Assembly (NCBI RefSeq): GCF_024699945.1
Contig: NZ_JAJOMY010000001.1
Coordinates: 3,975,001-4,039,000, forward strand
Reading direction: 5' to 3'
Length of the DNA: 64,000 nucleotides
Source: Phenylobacterium sp. J426
GTDB taxonomy: Bacteria > Pseudomonadota > Alphaproteobacteria > Caulobacterales > Caulobacteraceae
The first letter of the stretch is position 1; every line of letters starts with the position of its first letter. The notes below the pieces were generated by a model, which was not told the DNA's origin, did not search any database, and saw only the letters and a program-made list of their open reading frames with translations. Both the position numbers and the translations under genes were made by a program. Shown here piece after piece: positions 31,004 through 41,465 of this stretch.

Positions 31004-32511
31004 ATGCGGCGACGCCACGCGATCCTGGCCGGCGCGGCGCTCGCCGCCGCCCTCGCCGCCCTCGCCGCCCCGGCGAGCGCTCACCCCGGACATCAGCACT
31101 TCCAGCCGGTCCCGGGCGCGAAGGCCAGCGGCGCCGATCCGGCGAAGCGCACGTGGCTGGCGGGCGACCATCACGTCCACAGCTGGTTCAGCGTCGACTG
31201 GAAAGACGCGACGGACGGACGTTCGCCCCCGAGCCGGTGATCGGCGGCGACAGCAACAACACGATCCGCACCAACGCCAAGCGGGCGGCGGAGCATGGCC
31301 TGGCCTGGATGGCGGCGACGGACCACGGCGGCCCCAACCATTCCAAGCTGAACAGGGACCAGGCCTATCCCGAGGTGCTGCAGGCCCGGCGGGAAACCCC
31401 CGGCCTGATCCTGTTCTTCGGCATGGAGCTGGACACGCCGGGCGCGGAACACTCCAGCGTGATCGTGCCGAAGACGCCGGCCGAACGCGACACGCTGTTC
31501 GGCATCGAAAGCGGCTACAATCGGCGCGAGCCCTGGCCCGCCGATCCCACCTGGGACACCGAACGGCGCATGCTCGATGCGCTGACCCACATGCGGGCGT
31601 TGCCCGCGCCGCCCGTGGTGATCGCCAATCATCCGTCCCGCACGGCCGACGGCGTCGGCCAGTATGGCAAGGTCAGCCCGCACGAACTGCGGAACTGGAA
31701 CGACACCGCGCCGACCGTCGCCGTCGGCATGGAGGGCGCGCCCGGGCACCAGGCAGGGCCCCTGCTCTCGCCCGGAAGCGCCGATGAGGAGCACCGTGCT
31801 CGGGGCGCCTATCGTCGCGCGCCGACGATGGGCGGCTTCGACCAGATGGCGGCCATCGTCGGCGGCGTCTGGGACTCCATGCTCGGCGAAGGCCGCCGCT
31901 GGTGGATCACCGCCACCTCCGACTCGCACCGCCACTACACCGAGGGCGGCTCCGACTTCTGGCCCGGCGAATATTCCAAGACCTATGTCAAGGCGACACG
32001 GACCTACGACGACGTGCTGGACGGCCTGCGCAACGGCCGGGTCTTCGTCACCCTGGGCGACCTCGTGTCCGAGGTCGACGTCACCGCCCAGACCGCCGAC
32101 GGCCGGCGCCGGGCCGAAATCGGCGGCGCGCTGAAGGTCCCGAGAGGCTCGGACGTCGCCATCGTCATCCGCGTTCGCGATCCCGCGGGCGAGAACTTCG
32201 GCGGCTCCACGCCCAGCGTCGCCCGCATCGACCTGATCCGCGGCGACGTCACGGGTCCGGCCGCCGACCGCAGCGCCGACCAGAACCCGACCGCACGCGT
32301 AGAGAAGCGTTTCGGCCCCGCCGACTGGGCGCGGGACGGCGAGCGGCTGAACATGGTCTACACGCTGAGGAACGTGACGGCCGACGGCTACGTACGAATC
32401 CGCGGCACGAACGGCGCCGAACTCGAGCCTGCCCCCGACGCGATCGGCGAGGACCCGTGGGCCGACCTCTGGTTCTACGCCAACCCGATCTTCATCGAGG
32501 TCGAGGACTAG
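31004..32511 (+). CDS. CehA/McbA-type PHP-fold metallohydrolase (one frameshift)
   Basis: Corrected length 502 residues. A signal peptide (MRRRHAILAGAALAAALAALAAPASA) precedes the PHP-like metal motif LAGDHHVHSWFSVDW. After a one-base deletion near 31211-31220 the frame continues with NAKRAAEHGLAWMAATDHGGPNHSKLN and later ITATSDSHRHYTEGG, giving the usual His/Asp metal set. Families with this fold hydrolyse phosphate or carbamate esters. It starts 12 bases after the receptor stop, so it shares its operon, and a role in releasing phosphate from organic esters in the periplasm is likely but unproven. Confidence 0.78.
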
Positions 32512-32575
32512 CCGCCGCCGGAACCGGCTCTGGTCAAGCTCGTTTCGGTTGCGGGACGGGGACCCGGAGAACGAC

Positions 32576-33037
32576 ATGCTCAGGACGATCGCCTTGACCG
32601 TGGCCATCGCCTCGGCCCTTGCCGCCTGCTCCGCCCTGCCCAGGACCGCGCCGGCCCCGACCGCCCCGCCGGCCTTCTCGGCGCGCATTGACATCCAGGA
32701 TGTGAGCGGATCGGCGGCGTCCGGGGTCAGGACGCCGCCTGGGACGGCCCAGACCCTCGCCGAGGCCGTGCGGACGGAGGTCGGCCGGGCCCCGCAGGGC
32801 GGGCCGGCAGCCCGGCTTGTCTTCGTGATCGCGGACTACCGCCCGGCCGGCCGCAACGCGAAGACCGCCCGAATGACGGTCAAGGTAAGCATCACGACAC
32901 CGAGCGGCGCGGCCCTGCGCCAGTTCGCCGTCACCCGGGAAGCGACCGGCGGGGCCGCGGAGGCCCGGGCCACCCTGATCGCCCAAAGCGCCGAGGCGAT
33001 CGTCAGGATCGCCCGGGGTGAAGCGGCGCCGTCCTAG
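32576..33037 (+). CDS. Predicted lipoprotein, function unknown
   Basis: 153 residues. The signal MLRTIALTVAIASALAAC has a lipobox (LAAC). The mature part is Ala/Pro-rich at first, then a compact alpha/beta segment with RLVFVIADYRPA and ARMTVKVSITTPSGAALRQF. No family recognised. It follows the metallohydrolase by 64 bases on the same strand. Its TAG overlaps the ftsA TAG in CTAG. Confidence 0.6.
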   Translation: MLRTIALTVAIASALAACSALPRTAPAPTAPPAFSARIDIQDVSGSAASGVRTPPGTAQTLAEAVRTEVGRAPQGGPAARLVFVIADYRPAGRNAKTARMTVKVSITTPSGAALRQFAVTREATGGAAEARATLIAQSAEAIVRIARGEAAPS

Positions 33038-34374
33038 AGGTTCTCGCGCAGCCAGGCGGCGGCCTTGGCCACCGGATTGGCGCGGGGGTCCAGCGGCTCC
33101 CGGCGCAGCTTGGCCGAGGTCAGCGACTTGGCCGAGACCGCTTCGCGCGGACCGAAGGCGGCGCGGTGCAGGATGCCGGCGGCCGCCGTGAAGGCCGGGC
33201 CCGAGGCGGCGTCGGCCAGGTGCGGCACGCGGCGCGGCCGGCCCAGGCGCACCGGGCGATCGAACACGCGGACGGCGACTTCCCGGACGCCCGCCAGCTG
33301 GCTGGCGCCGCCGGTCAGCACCAGGCCCGCGCCCGGCTCCACCGGCGCGCCCGACGCCTTGAGGCGGTCGCGCAGCAGTTCCAGGGTCTCTTCGACGCGC
33401 GGGGCGATGATGCCCTTGAGCAGGGAGCGCGGCGCCACGACCGGACCCGCGCCCGGATCGTCGCCGCGGGGCGGCGCCTCGATCATCTCGCGGTCCTCGT
33501 TCGCCGAGGCGATGGCGGAGCCGTGCAGGGTCTTGATGCGCTCGGCGCCGGCGATCGAGGTCGACAGGCCCCGGGCGATGTCCTGGGTCACGTGCTGGCC
33601 GCCGACCGGCACGGTCTCGACGTGGACCAGGCTGCCGCCGGTGAACACCGCCGCCGAGGTCGAGCCGCCGCCCATGTCGATGCAGACCGATCCAAGGTCC
33701 ATCTCGTCTTCTTCCAGCGCAGCCAGGGCCGAGACGAACGGCGCGGCCACCACGCCCTCGAGCTGGAGGTGGGCGCGCTCGACGCAGGCGCCGAGGGTCT
33801 GGAAGACGGTTTCGGCGACCGAGACGACCAGCAGTTCGACGCCCAGCGTCTTGCCGAACATGGCGCGCGGATCGCGCACCCCGCCCTGCCCGTCCACCGA
33901 CCAGGCGACCGGCAGGATGTGGACCGCGCGGCGGCCCGGAAGCTTGATCTGGGCCAATGCGTTCTGGATGGCGCGGACGAGGTCGTTGTCGGCGATCGGA
34001 CGAGCGCCGATCGAGACGCGGCCGGCCACGCGAGACGATGAGAGCTGGCCGCCAGCCGTCGCCACCGCCACGCCCTGGACGTTCACGCCCGCCACGTTCT
34101 CGGCCCGCTCCACCGCCTGGGCGATGGCTTCCGACGCCTCGTCGAGGTTGACGATCGAGCCGCCGCGCACGCCGCGCGACTGGACGTAGCCCACGCCGCA
34201 GGTCGTCAGCGTCCGGTCCGCCTTGCGCACGCCTTCCGGCTTCATGATGAAGCAGGTCACCTTCGAGGCGCCCAGGTCGACGGCGGCGATCACCTTGGGC
34301 GGCGCAAGCGCGGCCTTCAGACCATCGCGGCTGTCCTTGGCGGCGGCTTCGGGTCGGGTCGGCAGCTTGAGCAT
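33034..34374 (-). CDS. ftsA: Cell division protein FtsA
   Basis: 446 residues. Actin/Hsp70-fold ATPase: phosphate 1 VIAAVDLGASKVTCFI, the SHS2-like 1C subdomain (about 110-190), phosphate 2 CIDMGGGSTSAAVF, adenosine motif LVLTGGASQLAGVREVA. The C-terminal helix (NPVAKAAAWLRENL) resembles the amphipathic membrane-targeting sequence that tethers FtsZ to the membrane. It follows ftsQ by 23 bases. The next genes downstream run on the opposite strand, so the dcw transcript ends here and does not continue into ftsZ. Confidence 0.95.
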   Translation of the reverse strand: MLKLPTRPEAAAKDSRDGLKAALAPPKVIAAVDLGASKVTCFIMKPEGVRKADRTLTTCGVGYVQSRGVRGGSIVNLDEASEAIAQAVERAENVAGVNVQGVAVATAGGQLSSSRVAGRVSIGARPIADNDLVRAIQNALAQIKLPGRRAVHILPVAWSVDGQGGVRDPRAMFGKTLGVELLVVSVAETVFQTLGACVERAHLQLEGVVAAPFVSALAALEEDEMDLGSVCIDMGGGSTSAAVFTGGSLVHVETVPVGGQHVTQDIARGLSTSIAGAERIKTLHGSAIASANEDREMIEAPPRGDDPGAGPVVAPRSLLKGIIAPRVEETLELLRDRLKASGAPVEPGAGLVLTGGASQLAGVREVAVRVFDRPVRLGRPRRVPHLADAASGPAFTAAAGILHRAAFGPREAVSAKSLTSAKLRREPLDPRANPVAKAAAWLRENL

Positions 34375-34397
34375 CTGCGGGGCTTTTCTTCTCTTCG

Positions 34398-35312
34398 TTA
34401 CACGCCGGCGGCGACCAGGCCGCCCGGCGCGGTGGGACCGATGGGGGCGCGCGGCCGGACGGCCACGACGTCGGGGTTGCGCAGGTCGATGCGCTCGAAG
34501 CCCAGCTCAAGGATGCGCGAGCGCAGGTCGAGCTGTTCGAGCTGGGCCAGCGCGTCCTCCTCGCCCGCGGCGGGGAGCTGGATCAGCGAACCGTCCTTCA
34601 GGCGCAGGTCCCAGCGGCGATCGTCGACGCGGACAAGGGCTTCCAGGCGCTGCATCAGCTTTGGCCGCTGGGCCAGGACCGGCAGGATCTCGCCCGCGTG
34701 CTGTGCGCCGCCCGCGCCCACCACCAGCGGCAGGGTCGGGAAGCGAGCCGGATCGGCCTCGGGGATGATGGCGCCCTTGTCGTCGATCACCACCGTACGC
34801 CCGCCGTGCTGCCAGACGGCCAGCTGCCGGCGCTCTTCGACGGCGATCACCAGGGTGTCGGGCAGCAGGCGCACGACCTTGGCTTCCTTCACCCAGCCCA
34901 CCTGTTCGACCCGGGCGCGCAAGGCGTCCAGATCCATGCCCAGCAGCGGTTGGTCCTTCTGGACGGCGGCGGCGCGGACGATGTCCGGGGTGGCCATCTT
35001 GGACGCGCCCTGGACATGGACGGCCTGCAGGCGGAACCCGGCCTGGCCGAACTGGCCGTCGACCGCTGCGGTCACGCTGTGCGCCAGGGCCTCGCCGCGA
35101 CCGCCGGTGGCGAGCGTGGCGGTGACGGCGGCGATCAGCACGCCGGACGCGGCCAACAGGATCAGCTTGGGGGAGGCGCCGCCGCGCGGGGCCGCCGCGC
35201 CCTTGGCGGGTGACCGCCTGGGACTACCCTGCCCGCCCGACGCCCTGGCGGGGGCTGCCTTGGGCCGGGGCGTCGCTGCGACTCGCGATGCTCCCCGCTC
35301 CGCCGCGGGCAT
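34398..35312 (-). CDS. ftsQ: Cell division protein FtsQ
   Basis: 304 residues. A basic, Ala/Pro-rich cytoplasmic N-terminus is followed by one membrane helix (LILLAASGVLIAAVTATLA, about residues 53-72) and a periplasmic POTRA domain (FRLQAVHVQGASKMATPDIVRAA ... PLLGMDLDALRARVEQVGWVKEAKVVRLLPDTLVIAVEERRQLAVW), then the beta domain. FtsQ links early and late division proteins. The ATG at 35312 overlaps the end of ddl by 89 bases; 35339 is possible but adds residues not typical of the family. Confidence 0.92.
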   Translation of the reverse strand: MPAAERGASRVAATPRPKAAPARASGGQGSPRRSPAKGAAAPRGGASPKLILLAASGVLIAAVTATLATGGRGEALAHSVTAAVDGQFGQAGFRLQAVHVQGASKMATPDIVRAAAVQKDQPLLGMDLDALRARVEQVGWVKEAKVVRLLPDTLVIAVEERRQLAVWQHGGRTVVIDDKGAIIPEADPARFPTLPLVVGAGGAQHAGEILPVLAQRPKLMQRLEALVRVDDRRWDLRLKDGSLIQLPAAGEEDALAQLEQLDLRSRILELGFERIDLRNPDVVAVRPRAPIGPTAPGGLVAAGV

Positions 35313-36225
35313 AGGCGTCCTCCGTGATCCACAACACAAGCCGGTCGAAATCCACGCCCTGCGCCGCCGCCTGCTCGGGGACGAGCGAGGTGGGCGTCAT
35401 GCCGGGCTGGGTATTGACCTCCAAGAGGACCAGAATGTCGTTAATGTCGTCATAACGGAGGTCCGCCCGGGTAACGCCCCGACAACCAAGAGCGGCGTGT
35501 GCGCGCTCGGACAGTTCTTTCGCCTTTTCAAAGGCATGCTGCGGCATCCGGGCCGGAACGATGTGCTGCGAGCCGCCCTCCGCGTACTTGGCGTCGTAGT
35601 CGTAGAACTCTCGCTCGGTAAGAATTTCGGTCACGGTCATGGCCCTGCCGTCCATGACGCCCACCGCCAACTCCATCCCGCGCACGAAGGGCTCGACCAT
35701 AACCTCGTCGCCGTAGGTCCAGGACGGCTCCAGGATTTCCTGCGGCGGCCGGTTGGCGCGATCCCGGACGATATAGACGCCGACCGACGATCCCTCGGCG
35801 TTGGCCTTCACGACGTAGGGCGGCGGCATCACGTGATCGCGGGCCACGTCGAAGCGGTTGTACAGCCCGCCGCCGGGGACGGTGACCCTCGCCGCCGCCA
35901 GCACCGCCTTGGCCTTGGCCTTGTCCATCGCCAGCGCCGAGGCCAGCACGCCCGAGTGGGTGTAGGGGACCTGCAGCGTCTCGAGGATGCCCTGGACGCA
36001 GCCGTCCTCGCCCCACGCGCCATGCAGGGCGTTGAACACCACGTCCGGCTTCAGCCGCGCCAGCACCTCCGCGACGTCGCGGCCAGCGTCGACACGGCTC
36101 ACGCGGGGCCCAGCCGCTCCAGCGCATCGGCGCACTCGCGGCCCGAGACGAGGCTCACCTCGCGCTCGGAAGATAGGCCGCCCAGCAGAACGGCGACGTG
36201 GTGTCCGGAGAGGGGGGGCGGTCAT
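35224..36225 (-). CDS. ddl: D-alanine-D-alanine ligase (two compensating frameshifts)
   Basis: Corrected length 333 residues. It makes D-Ala-D-Ala for MurF. ATP-grasp landmarks: [64 protein letters not shown] and [21 protein letters not shown]. The N-terminus is scrambled: an extra C in the run at 36212-36218 shifts the frame, and a missing base at about 36104-36110 restores it. Corrected, it starts [22 protein letters not shown], the family's first nucleotide-fold strand. The last ~26 residues overlap ftsQ and look unconserved, so a further indel near the stop is possible. Confidence 0.9.
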   Translation of the reverse strand: MTAPPLRTPRRRSAGRPIFRARGEPRLGPRVRRCAGAAGPRVSRVDAGRDVAEVLARLKPDVVFNALHGAWGEDGCVQGILETLQVPYTHSGVLASALAMDKAKAKAVLAAARVTVPGGGLYNRFDVARDHVMPPPYVVKANAEGSSVGVYIVRDRANRPPQEILEPSWTYGDEVMVEPFVRGMELAVGVMDGRAMTVTEILTEREFYDYDAKYAEGGSQHIVPARMPQHAFEKAKELSERAHAALGCRGVTRADLRYDDINDILVLLEVNTQPGMTPTSLVPEQAAAQGVDFDRLVLWITEDAYARGGAGSIASRSDAPAQGSPRQGVGRAG

Positions 36226-36285
36226 TGTGACGACTCGTGGGGCTGGGTGGTCTGGCGTCCGCCGTCGCCCACGGGGGGCCCCGGG

Positions 36286-37562
36286 TCAAGTGCGCGCGCG
36301 GCCGCGCTCCCACAGGCTGATGAAGGCGGCGAGCAGGCAGCCGGCGACGATCCCCAGCGTCAGGTCGTGCAGGATCGTGAACCCGAAGGTGGCGAACAGC
36401 ACCGCGCCCGTCCGCCAGTCGCGCGCCAGACGCGCGAGCTCATCCTTCTCGACCATGTTCCAGGCCACGACCACCAGCACGCCGGCGAGGGCCGCGAGCG
36501 GTATGTAGCTGGCCAGCGGCGCGGCCAGCAGCATGAACAGCAGCAGGAACAGGGCATGCAGCATGCCCGCGAACGGGCTGCGGGCGCCGGCGCGGATGTT
36601 GGCCGCGGTCCGCGCGATGGTCCCCGTCACGGCGATACCGCCGAACAGCGCCGAGCCCACATTGGCGAGCCCCTGCGCCACGAGTTCCATGTTCGCCCTG
36701 TGCACGCGGCCCGTCATCCTGTCGGCGACCGTGGCCGAGAGCAGGCTCTCGACTCCGCCCAGCAAGGTGAAGGCGAGCGCGGAGGGCAGCACCTGCAGCG
36801 CCAGCCCGGGGGTGAACGGCGGAAGGCCGGGCGCCGGCAGGTTGCGGGGCAGGTCGCCGAAGCGCGCGCCGATGGTCTCCACCGGCAGGTGCAGCCCGGC
36901 GGCGAGGAGCGTCGCGCCGACGACGGCGAACAGCATCCCCGGCCAGCCGGGCCTCAACCGGCGCAGACCCAGGATGAAAGCCGCGACACCGAGGCCCAAG
37001 GCCAGGGCGGCCGGCGTGACGGTCGGCGCCGCTGCGGCGAGCGCGGCGAGCTTGGGCACGAGTTCGCCCGGCTCCCGGCCGGGCAGCGTCAGGCCGGCGA
37101 GATCCTTGATCTGGCTGGCCAGGATGGTGACGCCGATCCCCGCGGTGAAGCCGACGGTCACCGCGTGGGGGATGTGGCGGATCAGCGACCCCAGCCGGAG
37201 CAGCCCGACCAGCGCGAGCATGACTCCCGACATGAGGACCGTCAGGAGCAGGCCTTCGACGCCGAACCTCGCGGTGGTGGCGGAGACCAGGACGATGAAG
37301 GCGCCGGCAGGCCCACCGATCTGGTAGCGGCTCCCGCCGAGGGCCGAGACCAGGAACCCGCCGACGATGGCCGTCCACAGGCCCCGCTCCGGGGAAACGC
37401 CGGAGGCCACGGCGATGGCCATGGACAGCGGCAACGCGAGGATCGCGACCGTCAGGCCGGCCATCGCGTCGCGTCGCAGCGCCCCGGCGCTGTAACCCTC
37501 CTTCAGGGCGGTGGCGAGCTTGGGCTTGTAGAGGTGAGCTTTGGCGGCGCCCGTCCGGCATG
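36286..37562 (-). CDS. SulP-family anion transporter lacking STAS domain (probable frameshift at the start)
   Basis: About 10-12 membrane helices. SulP landmarks are DAMAGLTVAILALPLSMAIAVASG and GGSRYQIGGPAGAFIVLV. The protein ends at FISLWERGRART, directly after the last helix, so the cytoplasmic STAS domain of full-length SulP proteins is absent. The open frame begins at ATG 37464, but the upstream bases in the same frame encode AAKAHLYKPKLATALKEGYSAGALRRD, a normal SulP N-terminus with no start codon. An ATG at 37562 with one missing base gives 425 residues. The substrate (sulfate, bicarbonate or other) is not predictable. Confidence 0.82.
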
Positions 37563-37649
37563 ACGGCCAGGGTCGCGCGGGACGAGGGCGCGACGCAACT
37601 CCGGTCGGCTACGGAAGCCCGTTCCGTAACGGCGCCGCGGCGGGAGGCC

Positions 37650-39026
37650 TCAGGGCTTCGCCGCCAGCGCCCGGAAATCGATGTCGCTGTTCGCCGCCGC
37701 GTGCAGGAATGCGGCCCAGACCGCCACGTTCTGCGACAGCTCCGCCGGGTCGATCTTGTCCAGCGTGTCGTCGGCGGAGTGGTGCAGATCGAAGTAGCGG
37801 CTGGCGTCCTGGTCGAACTCCACGAACGGCCCCGGCCGAGATCAGGCCCGAGACGTCGGCGCCCCCGAACCGCGGAGCCTCGCGGCTGACGATCACCTTC
37901 AGCGGAGCGATGGTCGCCCGGAACGCCTGCATGGCCGGATGGTCCAGGCTCCCCTTGGGCAGGCGGGCCTGCCACACGCGGCCGGCCCCGGAATCGCTCT
38001 CGCCGACGACCACCATCTGGGCGACTTCGTCCCTGTGCGCGGCGAGATAGGCCTCGCTGGAGCCGCCCTGCTCTTCCGAGCCCCACATCACCACGCGGAG
38101 CGTCCGCTTCAATGGCCCCTGCGAGGCGGCAAGCTTGGCGGCGGCCGTGGTGATGGCGATGCCCGCGGCGTCGTCCACCGCGCCCGTGCCCGCATCCCAG
38201 GAGTCCAGGTGTCCGCCGACGATCAGCACCCCGGCTCCGGGGTCCGCGCCGGGGATTTCGCCCGAGATGTTGTAGGCCGGAACCTTGGGTTCGAACCGCG
38301 AGGTCATGTTGAGCTTGACGGTCACGGGTTTGCCGCGGGCGACCATGTTCTCGAGCAGGTCGGCGTCGGGCGTCGACAGCGCCGCAGCCGGGATGCCGCC
38401 CGCCTGGCGCCGCCGGCGTGCGGCAGGCGGGTGTCGTCCGTCGACAGCGAGCGGATCAGATAGGCGACGGCGCCGCGCTTGGCGGCCTCGACTGGGCCGC
38501 GGCTCCGCTGGGCGTTGATGGCGCCGTAGCCGGAACCGTCCTGGGCGCGGGTCATCACGCCAGTGACGACGGCGATCTTGCCCTTCAGCGACCCCTCCGG
38601 CGCGGCGAGGAACGCGTCGTAGCTGCGGAACAGCGCGATCTCGGCCGTAATCCCGCCCTTCGGCGTCGACGACGAACGGCCGAGCCCCAGGATATGCAGT
38701 TTCTGCGGATAGGGGCCGACCACTTCCGCGCTCTCCTCGCCCCGGAACCAGCCTGAGGCGGTGAAGGTCTCGACCTTCACGTTCTGGAAGCCCTGGCGCT
38801 TGAACGTCTCGACCGCCCAGTCCTTGGCCCGGTCCATGGCGGGCGAGCCGACGAGGCGCGGCCCGATTTCCGTGGTGAGGGATTCGGCGATCGTCCAGGC
38901 GGTCTGATCGGTCAGCGCCTTGTCGCGAACGGCGGCGGCGCTGGCGGCCAGATCCTGGGCGGAGGCGGGCGCGGCGGCGACCAGCAGGCTGGCGGCGGCT
39001 ACGGTCATGAGGGCGAAGTTGCGCAT
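37650..39026 (-). CDS. M28 family metallopeptidase (two frameshifts)
   Basis: Corrected length 458 residues. A signal peptide (MRNFALMTVAAASLLVAAAPASA) is followed by a PA-like insert (KGKIAVVTG ... GYGAINAQRSRGPVEAAKRGAVAYLIRS) and the zinc aminopeptidase core: GGHLDSWDAGTGAVDDAAG (first His and bridging Asp), MWGSEEQGG (catalytic and ligand Glu), and a C-terminal His in YFDLHHSADDTLDKID. The frame breaks by a deletion near 38398-38410 and by an extra C/G at 37830-37833. Together they are length-neutral, and TGA at 37650 closes the gene. Probably a periplasmic or secreted carboxypeptidase Q/aminopeptidase type. Confidence 0.83.
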
Positions 39027-39097
39027 GACCTCCGCGTGCGCGGCCGGGGGATTCCCGTCAAGCGCGTCTGCTGCCAAAGCTTGGCGGCAGCATCGGA

Positions 39098-40009
39098 TCA
39101 AGCTTGCGGCGGGCGCCCGATACGCTTGATTTCCCAATCCAGGTCAACGCCGAACTTGGCCTTCACGTCGGCCCGGACCGCCTCGCCGAGACCTTCGAGA
39201 TCGGCCGCCGTCGCCTCGCCGGTGTTGATCAGGAAGTTCGCGTGCAGCGGCGAGAACATCGCCCCGCCGAACAGCTTCCCGCGCCATCCGGCCTCGTCGA
39301 CCAGCTTCCAGGACGAATGTCCCGGCGGGTTCTTGAAGGTCGAGCCGCCCGTCTTCTCGCGGATCGGCTGGGTCTGCTCGCGACGCGCCGTGATCTCGGC
39401 CATCCGCGCCTCGACGGCGGCCGGCTCGTCGGCCGCGCCCTCGTACAGCGCGCCGAGGAAGATCAGCTGCTGCGCCGCCGCCCGCGCGGACTTGCGGTAG
39501 GCGTACTCCAGGTCCGCGTTGGAGAGCGTGATCCGCTCCCCGCCCCGGGTCAGCGCATAGGCCTCGACCAGCACGTCCTTGGTCTCGGAGCCGTAGCAGC
39601 CGGCGTTCATGACCAGCGCCCCGCCGATCGTCCCGGGCACGCCGCGATAGAACTCGAGCCCCGCGATCCCCGCCTTGCCGGCCTCCCGCGCCACCACCGC
39701 GTCGAGCGCCGCCGCTCCGGCATAGATGCGGTTGTCGCCGCGCGGCTCGACCTTGGCGAACGCCTTTCCCAACCGGATAACCACGCCGTCCACGCCGCCG
39801 TCGCGGACCAGGGTGTTGGAGCCGACGCCCAGGACCGTCACCGGCACGTCCGCCGGCAGCCCCTTCAGGAAGGCCGCCAGGTCGTCCTCGTCCTCCGGCA
39901 GGAAGATCACGTCGGCCGGCCCGCCGACGCGGAACCAGGTGAAGGGGCCGAGCGGCTCGTCCTTCAGCACCTTGCCACGGACGGGCGGAAGCTTGTCCTT
40001 CCAGCTCAT
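39098..40009 (-). CDS. murB: UDP-N-acetylenolpyruvoylglucosamine reductase
   Basis: 303 residues. FAD/NADPH enzyme that makes UDP-MurNAc. FAD motifs: [38 protein letters not shown] and [22 protein letters not shown], with the catalytic Ser in [21 protein letters not shown]. The length and missing long loop fit the shorter type II form. ATG overlaps the murC stop by 4 bases (40006-40009). Confidence 0.96.
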   Translation of the reverse strand: MSWKDKLPPVRGKVLKDEPLGPFTWFRVGGPADVIFLPEDEDDLAAFLKGLPADVPVTVLGVGSNTLVRDGGVDGVVIRLGKAFAKVEPRGDNRIYAGAAALDAVVAREAGKAGIAGLEFYRGVPGTIGGALVMNAGCYGSETKDVLVEAYALTRGGERITLSNADLEYAYRKSARAAAQQLIFLGALYEGAADEPAAVEARMAEITARREQTQPIREKTGGSTFKNPPGHSSWKLVDEAGWRGKLFGGAMFSPLHANFLINTGEATAADLEGLGEAVRADVKAKFGVDLDWEIKRIGRPPQA

Positions 40010-41427
40010 TGCGCGGCCTGGCCCAGGGCTTCAAGTTCGCCCGGCAGGGCGTAGGCCCAGCTGGTGATGTCGCCGGCGCCCAGCAGCACCACGAGGTCGC
40101 CGCTCTGGGCTTCCTCGCGCACGAGCTTCGCGAGCTCCCCCGGCGCAGGGAGCGGCACGACCCGGCGGTGGCCGTAACGGCGCAGGCCGCTGACGAGGCC
40201 GTCCTTGTCGACGCCCTCGATCGGCTGTTCGCCGGCGGGGTAGACGTCGGCCACGACCACAGTGTCGGCGTCGTTGAAACAGGCGCAGAAGTCGTCGAAG
40301 AGGTCGCGAAGGCGCGTGTACCGGTGCGGCTGGACCACCGCGATCACCTTGCCTTCGGTCACCGCGCGGGCCGCCTTCAGCACCGAGGCGATCTCCACCG
40401 GATGGTGGCCGTAGTCGTCGAGGACACGGACCCCGTCGGCCACGCCCGTCGTCGTGAAGCGACGCTTCACCCCGCCGAAGGCCGCCAGCCCCTTGCGGAT
40501 GGCGTCGTGCGCCACGCCGAGCTCTCGGGCCACGGCGATGGCGGCCAGCGCGTTCTGGACGTTGTGCTGCCCCGCCATCGGCAGCAGGAGGTCATCGTAG
40601 GACGTGAAGCTGCCGTCCCGCGGCTGGATCATCACCGAGAAACGCGCGCCTTCCGGCCCCATGCGGATGTTGTGCGCCCGCACCTCGGCCTGCGGATTGA
40701 CGCCGTAGGTGACGAGACGGCGGTTCTCGACCCGGGCGGCCATGGCCTGGACTTCCGGATGGTCGGTGCAGACGGCGGCGAAGCCGTAGAACGGGATGTT
40801 CTCGACGAAGTCCTGGAAGGCTTTCTTCACGGCCTCGAAGTCGCCGTAGTGGTCGAGGTGCTCGGGATCGATGTTGGTGACGACCGCGGCCGTCGACTTC
40901 AGCTTCAGGAACGTGCCGTCGCTCTCGTCGGCCTCGACCACGATCCAGTCGCCGGCGCCGACCTTCGCATTGGTGCCGTAGGCGTTGATGATGCCGCCGT
41001 TGACCACCGTCGGATCGAGCCCCCCGGCGTCCAGCAGCGTCGCCACCATCGACGTCGTGGTGGTCTTGCCATGCGTGCCGCCCACGGCCACCGAGAACTG
41101 CAGCCGCATCAGCTCGGCCAGCATCTCGGCCCGGCGCACCAAGGGCAGGCGCTTCTCGCGGCCGGCGACCATCTCCGGATTGTCCGGCTTCACCGCCGTT
41201 GAATAGACGATGGCGTAGGCGCCTTCGACATTGGCGGCGTCGTGCCCGATGAAGATCTTCGCGCCCAGCTTCTCCAGCCGCTCGGTGTTCGCGCTGGCCT
41301 TGGCGTCCGAGCCCTGCACCTGGTAGCCGGTGCGCAACATGATCTCGGCGATGCCGCTCATGCCGATGCCGCCGATGCCGATGAAATGCACGGGGCCGAT
41401 CGCGAAGGGTACGGGGCGGCGATTCAT
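40006..41427 (-). CDS. murC: UDP-N-acetylmuramate-L-alanine ligase
   Basis: 473 residues. Adds L-Ala to UDP-MurNAc. Features in order: Rossmann-like [21 protein letters not shown] loop [43 protein letters not shown], the Mur ligase C-terminal domain with [16 protein letters not shown], and [17 protein letters not shown]. Complete, with no frameshift. It follows murG after 38 bases. Confidence 0.96.
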   Translation of the reverse strand: MNRRPVPFAIGPVHFIGIGGIGMSGIAEIMLRTGYQVQGSDAKASANTERLEKLGAKIFIGHDAANVEGAYAIVYSTAVKPDNPEMVAGREKRLPLVRRAEMLAELMRLQFSVAVGGTHGKTTTTSMVATLLDAGGLDPTVVNGGIINAYGTNAKVGAGDWIVVEADESDGTFLKLKSTAAVVTNIDPEHLDHYGDFEAVKKAFQDFVENIPFYGFAAVCTDHPEVQAMAARVENRRLVTYGVNPQAEVRAHNIRMGPEGARFSVMIQPRDGSFTSYDDLLLPMAGQHNVQNALAAIAVARELGVAHDAIRKGLAAFGGVKRRFTTTGVADGVRVLDDYGHHPVEIASVLKAARAVTEGKVIAVVQPHRYTRLRDLFDDFCACFNDADTVVVADVYPAGEQPIEGVDKDGLVSGLRRYGHRRVVPLPAPGELAKLVREEAQSGDLVVLLGAGDITSWAYALPGELEALGQAAQ

Positions 41428-41465
41428 AGCGATCTGCTACCGCCGACCGCCCTCGTGAGCAATTG

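Noticed and set aside
34432..37563. A 1043-codon plus-strand open frame
   Set aside because: Antisense to ftsQ, ddl and the SulP gene, which all have family motifs. Low-complexity shadow.
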